A stretch of DNA of 20,181 nucleotides from Verrucomicrobiota bacterium (GCA_026398285.1 JAPLTI010000128.1:1-20181), one strand, 5' to 3'; shown: positions 8,148 to 16,253, counted from the stretch's first letter. Numbers and translations are program-made. Notes: a model not told the origin generated them from the letters alone.

Positions 8148-9914
8148 TCAGTTGCTGCGCTCCTCCGTCTTTGATGTGCTGGCTATCGGGGCGGGTTGAA
8201 GAGGAATAGGCGGCATGGTCGGGGTGAGATCCAGATGCCGTGCGGCGCGCTCCGCTATGCGGGAAAAAATCGGTGCGGCCACCAAGCCGCCGTAGTTCAG
8301 GTTGGAAGCGATCTTCGCGTCGTCCACCATGACGAGGAGGACGAATTTAGGATCCTCTGCCGGCATGTATCCCACAAAAGAAACAACATACTTTCCGGCG
8401 GCATACCCTCCGTGCGGGCTTACTTTTTGCGCGGTGCCGGTTTTGCCAGCGACTTGGAAGCCGTTAACCCTTGCAAAGGCGGCGGTGCCACCGGGCTCTG
8501 TGACTCCGATGAGTGCCTGGGACACATAGTGGGCTGTTTTTTCTGGAACAACTTCCCTCATGACGGTGGGTTCCTTTTTCAATACGACTTCGCCATTTTC
8601 CTTCTCCACCGATTGGACGATGCGCGGAGCCATGAGGTGTCCACCATTTGCTATCACAGCCATGCCCATCGTGATTTGCAATGGAGTCACAGCAATCGAG
8701 TGGCCCATCGGCATGCGGGTGATGGTGAGTTTGTCCCAGCGGGTCGGGGGATGCACGAGTCCGGGGATTTCTCCTGGCAACTCGATTCCGAGGCGTTCTC
8801 CGAATCCGAAGCGGCGGACATACTCGTAGAATTTGTCCCCGCCCATCATGAGGGCCATCTTGGCGGAACCGATGTTCGAGGATTTCACGAGAATCTCATG
8901 GACATCCATGTGTCCGTAGCCGTGGTGGTCCTTGAGAATCCGACCTCCGTAGGCGAAGCGTCCGTTTTCACAGAAGATGGTTGTCTTTTCATCGACCTTG
9001 CCTTCATTGAGCGCGCCTGCGGCTACCACGATTTTGAATGTCGATCCGGGTTCGACCATGTCTATGATCGCCCGGTTTTTCATTTGCTCTGGCTGGGCTT
9101 TGCCCGGCTCGTTCGGGTTGAAACAGGGGCGGCAGGCCATCGCGAGAACGGCCCCGGTTTTTGGATCCACGAGGACGGCATTGGCGGTTTCGGGCTTTAA
9201 GTCTTTGTAGGCCGCATCGAGTTCCTCCTCCAAGATCGATTGGAGTCCCATATCGATGGTGAGGCGGACATTTTTGCCATGCTCTGGTTCCTCTTCAAGG
9301 CCGCGATAAAGCACGATTTCACGGCCCACGCGATCGCGCTCGATGAATCGATACCCATCTTTGCCGACGAGTTGGCTTTCCATCGAAAGTTCGACGCCCT
9401 GCACGCCTTTGCCCTCGTGGTTGAGGAATCCCAAGATATGTCCAAGAACCTCTCCATTCGGGTAGATGCGAACGGCGTCTTGCTCGGAAAAAACACCTCG
9501 CAGGTTTTGCTTCTGCATCTCGTTCAAGAGAGCCATGGCGGATTCCTCTGGAACCTCGCGTTTCAGGACGATGTATTTTTTGCCGGTGGAAAACTTCTCA
9601 AGAACCTCCTTCTCGTCCAAGCTCAGGTGTTTTGAGACAAGCGCGGCGAGCGCTTCCGGCTTTTTCATCCGGGACGCGTCCGCAACCAAGGTGCGAACAG
9701 GAAGGTTTGCGGCAAGAATTTCCCCGTTGCGGTCGAGGATCATGCCCCGCTTGGCATGGATAACTTGTCGGGTGTTGTGTTTTTTTGCTGCAAGAAGGGC
9801 GTATTCCTCATGCTTCGCAACATGCAGATGAATCAATCGAGCCGAAAAGACGGTAAAGACACTGGCGGCGATGCCACAGGCTATTCCTATGCGTGTGTTC
9901 GCCGTAAACTTCAT
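8148..9914 (-). CDS. ftsI: FtsI/PBP3-type septal peptidoglycan transpeptidase
   Basis: This is a class B penicillin-binding protein that cross-links septal peptidoglycan in the periplasm. It has 588 residues: a short cytoplasmic tail, a membrane helix at about 9-24, a PBP dimerisation domain starting near RGMILDRNGEILA (56-68), and a transpeptidase domain from about 245. The active-site motifs are all present: STFK (Ser291 to Lys294), SSN (345-347) and KTGTAQK (491-497). No PASTA domain is seen; the C-terminus is a short Pro/Ser-rich tail. The ATG overlaps the ftsL-like stop as ATGA. Its place between ftsL and murE supports FtsI rather than an elongation PBP2. Confidence 0.95.
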   Translation of the reverse strand: MKFTANTRIGIACGIAASVFTVFSARLIHLHVAKHEEYALLAAKKHNTRQVIHAKRGMILDRNGEILAANLPVRTLVADASRMKKPEALAALVSKHLSLDEKEVLEKFSTGKKYIVLKREVPEESAMALLNEMQKQNLRGVFSEQDAVRIYPNGEVLGHILGFLNHEGKGVQGVELSMESQLVGKDGYRFIERDRVGREIVLYRGLEEEPEHGKNVRLTIDMGLQSILEEELDAAYKDLKPETANAVLVDPKTGAVLAMACRPCFNPNEPGKAQPEQMKNRAIIDMVEPGSTFKIVVAAGALNEGKVDEKTTIFCENGRFAYGGRILKDHHGYGHMDVHEILVKSSNIGSAKMALMMGGDKFYEYVRRFGFGERLGIELPGEIPGLVHPPTRWDKLTITRMPMGHSIAVTPLQITMGMAVIANGGHLMAPRIVQSVEKENGEVVLKKEPTVMREVVPEKTAHYVSQALIGVTEPGGTAAFARVNGFQVAGKTGTAQKVSPHGGYAAGKYVVSFVGYMPAEDPKFVLLVMVDDAKIASNLNYGGLVAAPIFSRIAERAARHLDLTPTMPPIPLQPAPIASTSKTEERSN

Positions 9915-10285
9915 TGCCGGCCGACTTCGTTGAAGGCTGTGCGCAGGGTTCCAACCTCTGTGGCTTGCACGGGAGGTGTGAGGCGCGCGATTTTGTCGCC
10001 AGTGATGTTCACGACGGCGATGTAGCCGGATTTCACACGCGCCTGCAGCGCTGGGCGGGATGTGAGTTCGGTCACCTTGGCAAGGAGGACATCATTCTCA
10101 GCGCGAACCTGCTGGATTTTGCGCTCGGTCTGGCGGATTTGCTCCCCGATCGCGAATTGCTGGTTTTTGATATTCACGAAGCTAAGGCCCACGCCGAGTA
10201 GCACGGCTACGATGGCCGAGACGCAGAGAATTTTTCCGATTTGGATGGGGTTGGAATTAGTGGGTGTCGTCAGTTCGGTGTTCAT
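9911..10285 (-). CDS. ftsL: FtsL-like division protein (bitopic, coiled coil)
   Basis: This is a small 124-residue bitopic protein with a polar N-terminal tail, one membrane helix at about 17-37, and a heptad-like charged stretch at about 39-75 (NQQFAIGEQIRQTERKI onward) that suggests a periplasmic coiled coil. FtsL proteins are poorly conserved in sequence; position between rsmH and ftsI plus this topology is the main basis for the name. The start at 10285 has a clear Shine-Dalgarno (AGGAG, 8 bases upstream) and lies 10 bp after the rsmH stop. An alternative in-frame start at 10315 would sit inside rsmH and lacks such a site. It could equally be called a DivIC/FtsL-type septum protein. Confidence 0.82.
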   Translation of the reverse strand: MNTELTTPTNSNPIQIGKILCVSAIVAVLLGVGLSFVNIKNQQFAIGEQIRQTERKIQQVRAENDVLLAKVTELTSRPALQARVKSGYIAVVNITGDKIARLTPPVQATEVGTLRTAFNEVGRQ

Positions 10286-10295
10286 GGTTGGACTC

Positions 10296-11222
10296 CTATA
10301 TTTTTTCGACAACACGCAGCTTGGCGCTGCGCGATCTTGGGTTTCGCTGCATTTCTCCTTCGCTTGGTGCGATCGGGTGGGGGGTGAGAAGCTTGAAAAG
10401 GCGGTCGGGGTTCCGGCGTGGCTTTGGCCACTCGGGGCGGTCGATCCACTCGCGGCTGTGCTCGCGGAAGAAGACCTTCACGATGCGGTCCTCGAGAGAG
10501 TGGAATGTGATTATCGCCAGACGGGCGCCCGGTGCGAGACGCTCAGGCAAGGCGTGGAGGGCGTGGCGCAGCGCATCGAGTTCATCGTTCACATGAATAC
10601 GCAGGGCCTGAAAAATCTTTGTCGCGGGGTGCTTCGCGCTACGACGAGGGGACACGCTCTCCACCGCTTTGACGAGGTCGAATGTTGTCTTGAAGGGGTG
10701 AGTGGCACGAACCTCGACGATTTTCGCTGCGATGCGGCGGGCATTTTGCTCCTCGCCGTATTGTTGAAAAATCCGGGTGAGTTCAGCCGCTGGAAGCGTG
10801 TTCACAACATCTGCGGCGGATTGTTCTGCGCGAGGACTCATCCGCATGTCGAGCGGGCCTTCGCGCATGAGCGAGAATCCGCGCTCGGCTTCATCGAGTT
10901 GATGTGAAGAGACGCCGATATCCAACAGCGCGCCGTTCAGGAGGCGTTCTTCTCCGATGTTGTCGAGTGCTTCACAGGCATCGCGGAAATTCGATTCCAC
11001 AAATCGTGCGCTCGATTCAAAAGCTTTCAGCCTTTCGCGGCATTCGGCAAGAGCTTGGGGGTCCTGATCGAGACCAATAACCTCCGCGCCCGCTTGCAAA
11101 AGCAAAGCTGAGTGTCCGCCACCACCGGCCGTCCCGTCCAAAAACAACATTCCAGGCCCAGGTTGCAGATAGGCTTTGATCTGTTTTGCCATCACCGGCA
11201 CATGGTAGGTGCTGCCGGGCAT
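10296..11222 (-). CDS. rsmH: RsmH (MraW), 16S rRNA m4C1402 methyltransferase
   Basis: RsmH methylates N4 of cytidine 1402 in 16S rRNA using S-adenosylmethionine. The 308-residue product has HVPVM at 7-11, the SAM-binding LDGTAGGGGHS at 28-38, a GLDQDP acidic loop, LLDIGVSSHQLD, and near the C-terminus ITFHSLEDRIVK and RNPRSRSAKLR, all diagnostic. The start at 11222 is preceded by a strong Shine-Dalgarno (AGGAGG, 7 bases upstream). A longer in-frame start at 11276 would add 18 residues not expected for the family. The gene is separated from mraZ by 194 bp, in contrast to the rest of the operon. Confidence 0.96.
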   Translation of the reverse strand: MPGSTYHVPVMAKQIKAYLQPGPGMLFLDGTAGGGGHSALLLQAGAEVIGLDQDPQALAECRERLKAFESSARFVESNFRDACEALDNIGEERLLNGALLDIGVSSHQLDEAERGFSLMREGPLDMRMSPRAEQSAADVVNTLPAAELTRIFQQYGEEQNARRIAAKIVEVRATHPFKTTFDLVKAVESVSPRRSAKHPATKIFQALRIHVNDELDALRHALHALPERLAPGARLAIITFHSLEDRIVKVFFREHSREWIDRPEWPKPRRNPDRLFKLLTPHPIAPSEGEMQRNPRSRSAKLRVVEKI

Positions 11223-11416
11223 ATTAAGGCCTCCTGAAAAAACTCCCAAATGAATGTCGGAATCGAGATCTCGCATAGGAATGGATGCTGGGAATTTTCA
11301 TTGGGTATCCACACGGTTGATCCTGGTTTCACCCTCTTCCGAAAAGGGCCTCCGGGATTCAGCTGTGGATTTTTAGTTTTGTTTCATCAGGTGTTGTTTG
11401 TTGGGAATTCGGAAAA
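11223..11416 (-). other. mraZ-rsmH intergenic spacer
   Basis: This 194-bp spacer holds no open frame of note. It contains a 7-bp hairpin with a 3-base loop at 11332-11348 (CCCTTTT CGG AAGAGGG on the minus strand, one G-T pair) that lacks a T tract, and the rsmH Shine-Dalgarno at its downstream end. I could not identify a convincing second promoter by eye. It may carry one, or an RNA leader for rsmH. Confidence 0.4.
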
Positions 11417-11869
11417 TTAGAGGCCGATATCGACGGCCACGCGTTTGTAGATTTCATCGTTCACTGCCGAGGCGGCAGAGTGGCGTGCCTTCGACCACAA
11501 CTCGAAGCGGCGTCCCGCGCCGATAAACGTAATCTCGCCGGAAAGGTCTGCGGCAGCCGCGTGTGAGTCGGGGATCAGTATGCGGCCTTGCTTGTCGGTG
11601 GCGACTTTGTGCGCGGCGCTGAAAAATTGGCGGATCGCTTGGCGTTTTTCTTGGGCCGTTGCGTTGGAGCCCTGAATGCGCTGCTCGGTGGAGTGAAATT
11701 CCTCCTGCGGCATGACCATGAGGTATCCCTCCTGAGGGTGAGGGATTACGAAAAATTCCGTCCCCTCGCTTTTAACCCAAGCCGATGGCACCGCCGCACG
11801 ATTTTTGGCATCAATCGCGCGCTCGTAAGTCCCCGAGTAAAAGGGCGGTGCTGTAGGCTCTTGCGGCAT
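11417..11869 (-). CDS. mraZ: MraZ, transcriptional regulator of the dcw operon
   Basis: MraZ is a DNA-binding protein with two AbrB-like (swapped-hairpin) half domains that form a ring and bind TGGG repeats upstream of its own gene. The 150-residue protein begins with a short extension, then a first half domain with the DxxxR motif at Asp20-Arg24 (AIDAKNRAAVPSAW) and a second with DxxxR at Asp92-Arg96 (ATDKQGRILIP). It is the first gene of the operon. No strong Shine-Dalgarno precedes the ATG. The matching operator at 11911-11934 supports autoregulation. Confidence 0.95.
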   Translation of the reverse strand: MPQEPTAPPFYSGTYERAIDAKNRAAVPSAWVKSEGTEFFVIPHPQEGYLMVMPQEEFHSTEQRIQGSNATAQEKRQAIRQFFSAAHKVATDKQGRILIPDSHAAAADLSGEITFIGAGRRFELWSKARHSAASAVNDEIYKRVAVDIGL

Positions 11870-11900
11870 TTATAGGTTTTGGGATGTTATGACAAAATTC

Positions 11901-11934
11901 GCCACTGCTCCCCACAATTACCCATTTTCACCCA
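11901..11934 (-). promoter_or_regulatory. MraZ operator: TGGG boxes in 10-bp phase
   Basis: On the minus strand, three TGGG boxes lie exactly 10 bp apart (11934-11931, 11924-11921, 11914-11911), with a degenerate fourth, TGGC, in the same phase at 11904-11901. MraZ is known to bind direct TGGGN repeats separated by 5 bases upstream of mraZ, which is the layout seen here. The last perfect box is 41 bp before the mraZ ATG. No clear -10 element was found, so the promoter itself is not assigned. Confidence 0.85.
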
Positions 11935-11987
11935 CCAATGCAATAAAAACTTTAGAAATTTTTTGATCCCTCGGGTGGTTTTCCCGA

Positions 11988-12016
11988 TTGACCAATGTGA
12001 TGGGCGGGCGAAAGAT
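11988..12016 (+). promoter_or_regulatory. Candidate sigma-70-type promoter for the thiC unit
   Basis: TTGACC at 11988-11993 matches the -35 consensus in five of six positions. With a 17-bp spacer it is followed by AAAGAT at 12011-12016, a poor -10 (three of six). The implied start site near 12023 falls just before the riboswitch aptamer, which supports it. This is a by-eye call. Confidence 0.35.
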
Positions 12017-12024
12017 GTCTTCTA

Positions 12025-12120
12025 TGCAGGGGAGCCCGATAGGGCTGAGAGTTCCGGTTCGCGTAATCGTGCCGGAAGACCCTTTGAACCTGAGACGGAT
12101 CACACCGGCGGAGGGAGCAG
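12025..12120 (+). promoter_or_regulatory. TPP riboswitch (THI element) upstream of thiC
   Basis: The conserved core of the thiamine pyrophosphate aptamer is readable: GGGGAGCCC, then the P2 partner with GGGCTGAGA (12042-12050), a P3 arm TTCCGG...CCGGAA (12052-12077), then ACCCTTTGAACCTGA (12079-12093), a CGG/CCG stem, and the closing GGAGGGAGCA. P1 appears short (TGC with GCA). TPP binding lowers expression of thiamine genes. No T-rich terminator follows before thiC, so control is more likely on translation than by termination; that part is inference. Confidence 0.93.
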
Positions 12121-12178
12121 CGAATTGTGAGTTTTTCGATGTGCTCTGGCCACTTGCGTGGGAACTGTTTCAGGGCTG

Positions 12179-14167
12179 ATGAAATCCAAAAACGAAAAAC
12201 CACCGACCATGATTGCACCCGCCGAGGCCTTTGAACCGAGTAGCTCCGACCCGCTTCCGAATTCCACCCGTGTCTATGTGGAGGGTGAAATCCACCCTCA
12301 AATCCGCGTGCCGATGCGCGAAATCTCGCTTTCCGACACCAAGCGGCTCGATGGTTCGCTGGAAAAAAATGCTCCGGTTCGTGTTTACGACGCGGCCGGT
12401 CCTTGGGGGGATGAAGATTTTGATGGCGATGTGAAAGAAGGTCTGCCTGCGCTGCGATCCTCATGGATTCAGGCCCGGAAGGATGTTGAGGAATACGAGG
12501 GGCGCGAGGTCAAGCCGCAGGACAACGGATATCTTTCGCGCAATCACGCCGAGTATGCCAGCACAGCGGAGCGCAACCGTCTGCTGGAGTTCCCAGGACT
12601 TCGCCGCAAGCCGCTGCGCGCCTCGGCAGGGCATCCGGTTTCCCAACTCTGGTATGCGCGCCAAGGCATCATCACCCCCGAAATGGAGTTCATCGCGATC
12701 CGTGAAAACATGGGTCGGGCGAAGATGAGTGACTTGGCCGACGACATCTTGCGCAATCGTCTCGACAAGCAGCACTCAGGCTCCGCGCAGCGCGCAGAGA
12801 GCGAATACACGCCTTCTATTTTCCGTCGCTTCCCGCAGCGCATTCCCGCCGAGATCACTCCAGAATTTGTGCGCGAGGAAGTCGCGGCAGGTCGGGCGAT
12901 CATTCCTGCAAATATCAACCATCCTGAGCTTGAGCCGATGATTATCGGGCGGAACTTTTTGGTGAAAATCAATGCGAACATCGGCAACAGCGCTGTGGCC
13001 TCAAGCATCGAGGAAGAGGTCGAAAAAATGCGGTGGTCCACGAAATGGGGTGCCGACACCGTGATGGATCTTTCCACTGGAAAAAATATCCATGCCACGC
13101 GCGAATGGATCCTCCGCAATTCGCCCGTTCCGATCGGCACAGTGCCTATTTATCAGGCTCTGGAGAAGGTGGGAGGCAAAGCTGAAGATCTCACTTGGGA
13201 GATTTTCCGCGACACTTTGATCGAGCAGGCTGAGCAGGGCGTTGACTATTTCACGATCCACGCCGGCGTGCTCCTGCGCTTCGTGCCTCTCACTGCCTCG
13301 CGCATGACTGGCATCGTTTCGCGCGGCGGCAGCATCATGGCGAAATGGTGTCTCGCCCATCACAAGGAAAACTTCCTCTACACGCACTGGGACGACATCT
13401 GTGACATCATGGCGGCGTATGATGTGAGCTTTAGCATTGGCGATGGCCTGCGTCCCGGTTCGATTGCCGACGCGAACGACAAGGCGCAATTCGGCGAGCT
13501 TCAAGTGCAGGGCGAACTCACCCGCCGGGCATGGGCAAAGGGCGTCCAGGTCATGAACGAAGGCCCTGGTCATATGCCGATGCACCTCATCGAGGAAAAC
13601 ATGGCCAAGCAGCTCGAGTGGTGCGGAGAGGCTCCATTTTACACGCTCGGGCCGTTGACGACGGATATCGCGCCCGGCTACGACCACATCACCAGCGGCA
13701 TTGGAGCCGCCATGATCGGCTGGTATGGCTGCGCGATGCTCTGCTATGTGACGCCCAAGGAGCATCTTGGCCTGCCGAACAAGAAGGATGTGAAGGATGG
13801 CGTCATCGCCTACAAAATCGCCGCGCATGCCGCCGATCTCGCGAAGGGCCATCCCGGGGCGCAATACCGCGACAACGCGCTCTCGAAGTCCCGCTTCGAG
13901 TTTCGCTGGGAGGATCAATTCAACCTCGGCCTCGACCCAGAAACCGCGCGCGAATTTCACGATGAAACGCTTCCGCAGGACGGTGCGAAGAGTGCCCACT
14001 TTTGTTCGATGTGCGGCCCGCATTTCTGCTCCATGAAGATCACGGAAGACGTCCGCAAATACGCTGCTGAGCAAGGCGTGACCGAGCAGGAGGCCTTGGA
14101 GAAAGGCATGGAGGAAAAAAGCCGCGAGTTTGTCGAGAAGGGCGCCGAGGTTTACGCGAAGGTGTAA
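12179..14167 (+). CDS. thiC: ThiC, phosphomethylpyrimidine synthase
   Basis: ThiC is a radical SAM enzyme that converts 5-aminoimidazole ribotide to the HMP phosphate pyrimidine of thiamine. From the chosen ATG the protein has 662 residues, close to the long bacterial form. The noncanonical C-terminal cluster motif CxxCxxxxC is present at Cys609, Cys612 and Cys617 (CSMCGPHFC). Core family stretches include NINHPELEPMIIGRNF, NANIGNSA, MDLSTGKNIH, VSRGGSIMAKWCL, NEGPGHMPMH and PLTTDIAPGYDHI. Start choice is uncertain: a GTG at 12158 and an ATG at 12209 are also in frame. The ATG at 12179 has an AGGG just upstream, though close. The TPP riboswitch ahead agrees with the function. Confidence 0.97.
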   Translation: MKSKNEKPPTMIAPAEAFEPSSSDPLPNSTRVYVEGEIHPQIRVPMREISLSDTKRLDGSLEKNAPVRVYDAAGPWGDEDFDGDVKEGLPALRSSWIQARKDVEEYEGREVKPQDNGYLSRNHAEYASTAERNRLLEFPGLRRKPLRASAGHPVSQLWYARQGIITPEMEFIAIRENMGRAKMSDLADDILRNRLDKQHSGSAQRAESEYTPSIFRRFPQRIPAEITPEFVREEVAAGRAIIPANINHPELEPMIIGRNFLVKINANIGNSAVASSIEEEVEKMRWSTKWGADTVMDLSTGKNIHATREWILRNSPVPIGTVPIYQALEKVGGKAEDLTWEIFRDTLIEQAEQGVDYFTIHAGVLLRFVPLTASRMTGIVSRGGSIMAKWCLAHHKENFLYTHWDDICDIMAAYDVSFSIGDGLRPGSIADANDKAQFGELQVQGELTRRAWAKGVQVMNEGPGHMPMHLIEENMAKQLEWCGEAPFYTLGPLTTDIAPGYDHITSGIGAAMIGWYGCAMLCYVTPKEHLGLPNKKDVKDGVIAYKIAAHAADLAKGHPGAQYRDNALSKSRFEFRWEDQFNLGLDPETAREFHDETLPQDGAKSAHFCSMCGPHFCSMKITEDVRKYAAEQGVTEQEALEKGMEEKSREFVEKGAEVYAKV

Positions 14168-14174
14168 TCTCAAG

Positions 14175-14744
14175 ATGACCCCTGCGCCCGCAAAGGCACT
14201 CCCGCCGCAGTTGTGCAGCGACTTTCTTGAGGTCTTAAAAACGCGCTTTGAGTCAAATATGCGGCGGCATGCCGACTTGGCCTGGCCTCAAGTCCAAGCG
14301 AGGCTGGAGGCGAACGCCGGAAAGCTTTGGTCCCTTTATGAGATGGAGCGCACCGGAGGAGAGCCCGATGTGGTTGGCCAAGATCGAGTGACTGGAGAGC
14401 TCATTTTCGTCGATTGCTCCGAACAAACTCCGAAGGGGCGAACGTCCGTCTGCTACGACAGGAAGGGTCTCGAATCACGCAAGGAAGCCAAACCGCACAA
14501 TAACGCCATCGACATGGCTGCAGAGATGGGAACCGAGATTTTGACCGAGGAGGAATACCGCAAATTGCAACAACTCGGTGAGTTCGATACGAAGACATCG
14601 AGTTGGGTGAAAACGCCCGAAAGTGTTCGAAGCCTCGGGGGCGCGATTTTTTGTGATCGTCGATTCGGTCGCGTCTTCACCTATCATAATGGCCCGCAGT
14701 CTTACTTCGCAGTCCGGGCGTTTAGAGGATCTCTCAGGATCTAA
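14175..14744 (+). CDS. DUF4256 family protein
   Basis: This 189-residue soluble protein looks like the DUF4256 family, whose function is unknown to me. Recognised stretches are SLYEMERTGGEPDVVG, the Cys/Tyr-containing RTSVCYDRKGLESRKE, AAEMGTEILTEEEY, GEFDTKTSSWVKTPE, LGGAIFCDRRFGRVFTYHNG and the C-terminal YFAVRAFRGSLRI. No signal peptide or membrane segment is seen. It starts 7 bp after the thiC stop, with an AAGG (14159-14162) inside the thiC end as a possible ribosome site. It is therefore probably co-transcribed with thiC under the riboswitch. A link to thiamine is only suggested by this position. Confidence 0.85.
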   Translation: MTPAPAKALPPQLCSDFLEVLKTRFESNMRRHADLAWPQVQARLEANAGKLWSLYEMERTGGEPDVVGQDRVTGELIFVDCSEQTPKGRTSVCYDRKGLESRKEAKPHNNAIDMAAEMGTEILTEEEYRKLQQLGEFDTKTSSWVKTPESVRSLGGAIFCDRRFGRVFTYHNGPQSYFAVRAFRGSLRI

Positions 14745-14819
14745 AATCGCGCAGAGGTTTTATTTTCACCTTCGGAGTTCCTCCTTGTCGGAGCCTCACG
14801 GTCGGTGGGAGATTGCTGT

Positions 14820-16043
14820 ATGGATTCATTTTTTCAAAAGCTCGGGAATGCCGTTCTGATGCGGTGGAAACAGGAGAATTTCTCACTGGAAAAATTTCCC
14901 GGCATCGCGGTGGACGAGTTGCGAAACAACCCGCCGGCCAGCCATGTGGATTTGGAGAAATTTCTGCGGGCCTTCCTGCTCGACGATTCACAGCCTTCGC
15001 AGACGGAGTCTGGATTCGGCGAGCCTGAGATCATTGTTTACGAAAATCCTCGTTTTTACATCCAGTTGCTTTTTTGGATGGATGGCACGACGGCGATTCA
15101 TCAGCACGAATTCTCCGGTGCGTTTCATGTGATGTCTGGATCGAGCATACATGCGCAATTCGAGTTCGAAAACGACACTGCCATCACGCCGCATTTCCGC
15201 GTGGGTGATTTGCGGATGAGGGACATTTCCCTACTCGAGACTGGGTGCACGGTGCCGATCGTTTCGGGTCGGTCCTGTATCCACTCCCTTTTTCATTTGG
15301 ATACGCCATCGATCACAGCGGTCGTGCGCACGCAGCATGATCCGGGCACGGGCCCGCAATTCAACTATCTCCCTCCGCATGTCGCATGTGATCCTGTTTT
15401 CAGTGATCCGCTCATGCTGAGGCGTCGCCAGGTGCTTGATGTGCTCGAGCAAATCCAGGACCCCGCCTACTTGGATCTAGTGCTGGAGATGATCCAGGAG
15501 TTGGACTTTGAGCGCGGCTTCCACACCCTCCAAAACTGCATGGGACACCTGCGGGATACGGGGGCGTGGGAGAGTGTGTATGCGGCTTTTCAAAAAAAAC
15601 ACGGCGCGCTTGCTGTGGGCATCGAATCCACTTTGGACGAGTGCGGGCGGCGGGATCGCATCAAGGCCATGCGGGCCCGCATTTCAGACCCCGAGCATCG
15701 CTTTTTTCTGGCGCTGCTGCTGAATGTCCGCACGCGGGGCGATCTTTTCTCGCTCGTTGCCCAGCGCTTCCCGGAGGAGTCGGCGGTTGATGTTATCATT
15801 CGCTGGAGTGAAGAACTTCTGGAGGAGACGGATTGCGGTGTCGCCATTTTGGATGCGGTTTTTCCACAGGAGTTGGATATCGATTTTGACGATCAACCGG
15901 GGGTGTTTCTTGCCGCACTGAGGAAAATTCTGGATGCCGATTTTAAAGTGCCGATGGGTTTTCCGGACGATGCGCTGGAGCCTGTCAGGAGTGCTTTCGC
16001 CGAATCAAGTTTGGGGCTTTTGGTCGGGGAAAATGATACCTGA
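14820..16043 (+). CDS. Cupin-like protein with helical C-terminal region, function unknown
   Basis: This 407-residue protein is one I do not recognise as a named family. The N-terminal half (about 65-190) is mostly beta-like and has a cupin-style metal site: HxH at His94 and His96 (TTAIHQHEFSGAFHVMSG) and a later histidine motif with His155 and His159 (CIHSLFHLD). The spacing recalls the cysteine-dioxygenase-like branch of cupins, but I cannot assign a substrate. The second half (about 197-400) is acidic and helix-rich with no recognisable motif. No signal peptide is seen. The ATG at 14820 has GGGAG 8 bases upstream; the in-frame GTG at 14805 lacks one. It lies 75 bp after the DUF4256 gene and may share its transcript. 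Confidence 0.75.
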   Translation: MDSFFQKLGNAVLMRWKQENFSLEKFPGIAVDELRNNPPASHVDLEKFLRAFLLDDSQPSQTESGFGEPEIIVYENPRFYIQLLFWMDGTTAIHQHEFSGAFHVMSGSSIHAQFEFENDTAITPHFRVGDLRMRDISLLETGCTVPIVSGRSCIHSLFHLDTPSITAVVRTQHDPGTGPQFNYLPPHVACDPVFSDPLMLRRRQVLDVLEQIQDPAYLDLVLEMIQELDFERGFHTLQNCMGHLRDTGAWESVYAAFQKKHGALAVGIESTLDECGRRDRIKAMRARISDPEHRFFLALLLNVRTRGDLFSLVAQRFPEESAVDVIIRWSEELLEETDCGVAILDAVFPQELDIDFDDQPGVFLAALRKILDADFKVPMGFPDDALEPVRSAFAESSLGLLVGENDT

Positions 16044-16211
16044 TTTTTGCAAATCTGTGCAGATCGCTCCTGAGTGCGCGGTGTGCGCCAATGCGATAAA
16101 TCGAAAAAATTTCGAAAATCCCCTTGCCGAGGAGCGTGGTTTGCTATCTACCTGTTTGCACAAATGATGCCTCGTAAAGAGATTTGCCATTTTTCTGTTT
16201 TTGTTTCGTCT

Positions 16212-16253
16212 GCATGCGGCGCTTGATTTCTCTTTTTTCAACGCGCGGCATGC
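16212..16253 (+). other. Long imperfect hairpin in the 287-bp leader before infC
   Basis: GCATGCGGCGCTTGA (16212-16226) pairs with TCAA-C-GCGCGGCATGC (16238-16253). This gives 4 bp, a bulged C, 4 bp, a G-G mismatch and 6 bp, around the pyrimidine loop TTTCTCTTTTT. A run of five T follows after five bases (16259-16263). It could be a weak terminator for the upstream cupin-like gene or a structure in the infC leader. The remainder of 16044-16330 holds no gene that I can support. Confidence 0.5.

Noticed and set aside
11223..11276. N-terminal extension of RsmH from ATG 11276
   Set aside because: The ATG at 11222 has an AGGAGG at good spacing and gives the usual N-terminus; the extension overlaps that ribosome site.
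11332..11348. Hairpin in the mraZ-rsmH spacer as a terminator
   Set aside because: There is no T run after it on the minus strand, and an rsmH with no other clear promoter follows.
11305..11372. Two DnaA-box-like sites (GTATCCACA at 11305-11313 and TGTGGATTT at 11364-11372)
   Set aside because: Each has one or two mismatches to TTATCCACA, there is no AT-rich unwinding region and no dnaA or dnaN nearby, so an origin is not supported.
12150..12161. Hairpin CCAC-TTGC-GTGG between the riboswitch and thiC as a terminator or SD sequesterer
   Set aside because: The stem is only 4 bp, has no T tract and does not cover the likely ribosome site.
13001..14173. 390-codon minus-strand frame opposite thiC
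   Set aside because: It is a shadow of the strongly conserved thiC frame with no recognisable motif.
14745..14819. Possible terminator between the DUF4256 gene and the cupin-like gene
   Set aside because: Only short GGAG/CTCC pairings are seen, without a following T run.
16101..16115. Palindrome TCGAAA-AAA-TTTCGA upstream of infC
   Set aside because: It is short and AT-rich, with no T tract and no adjacent regulator; it may be chance.
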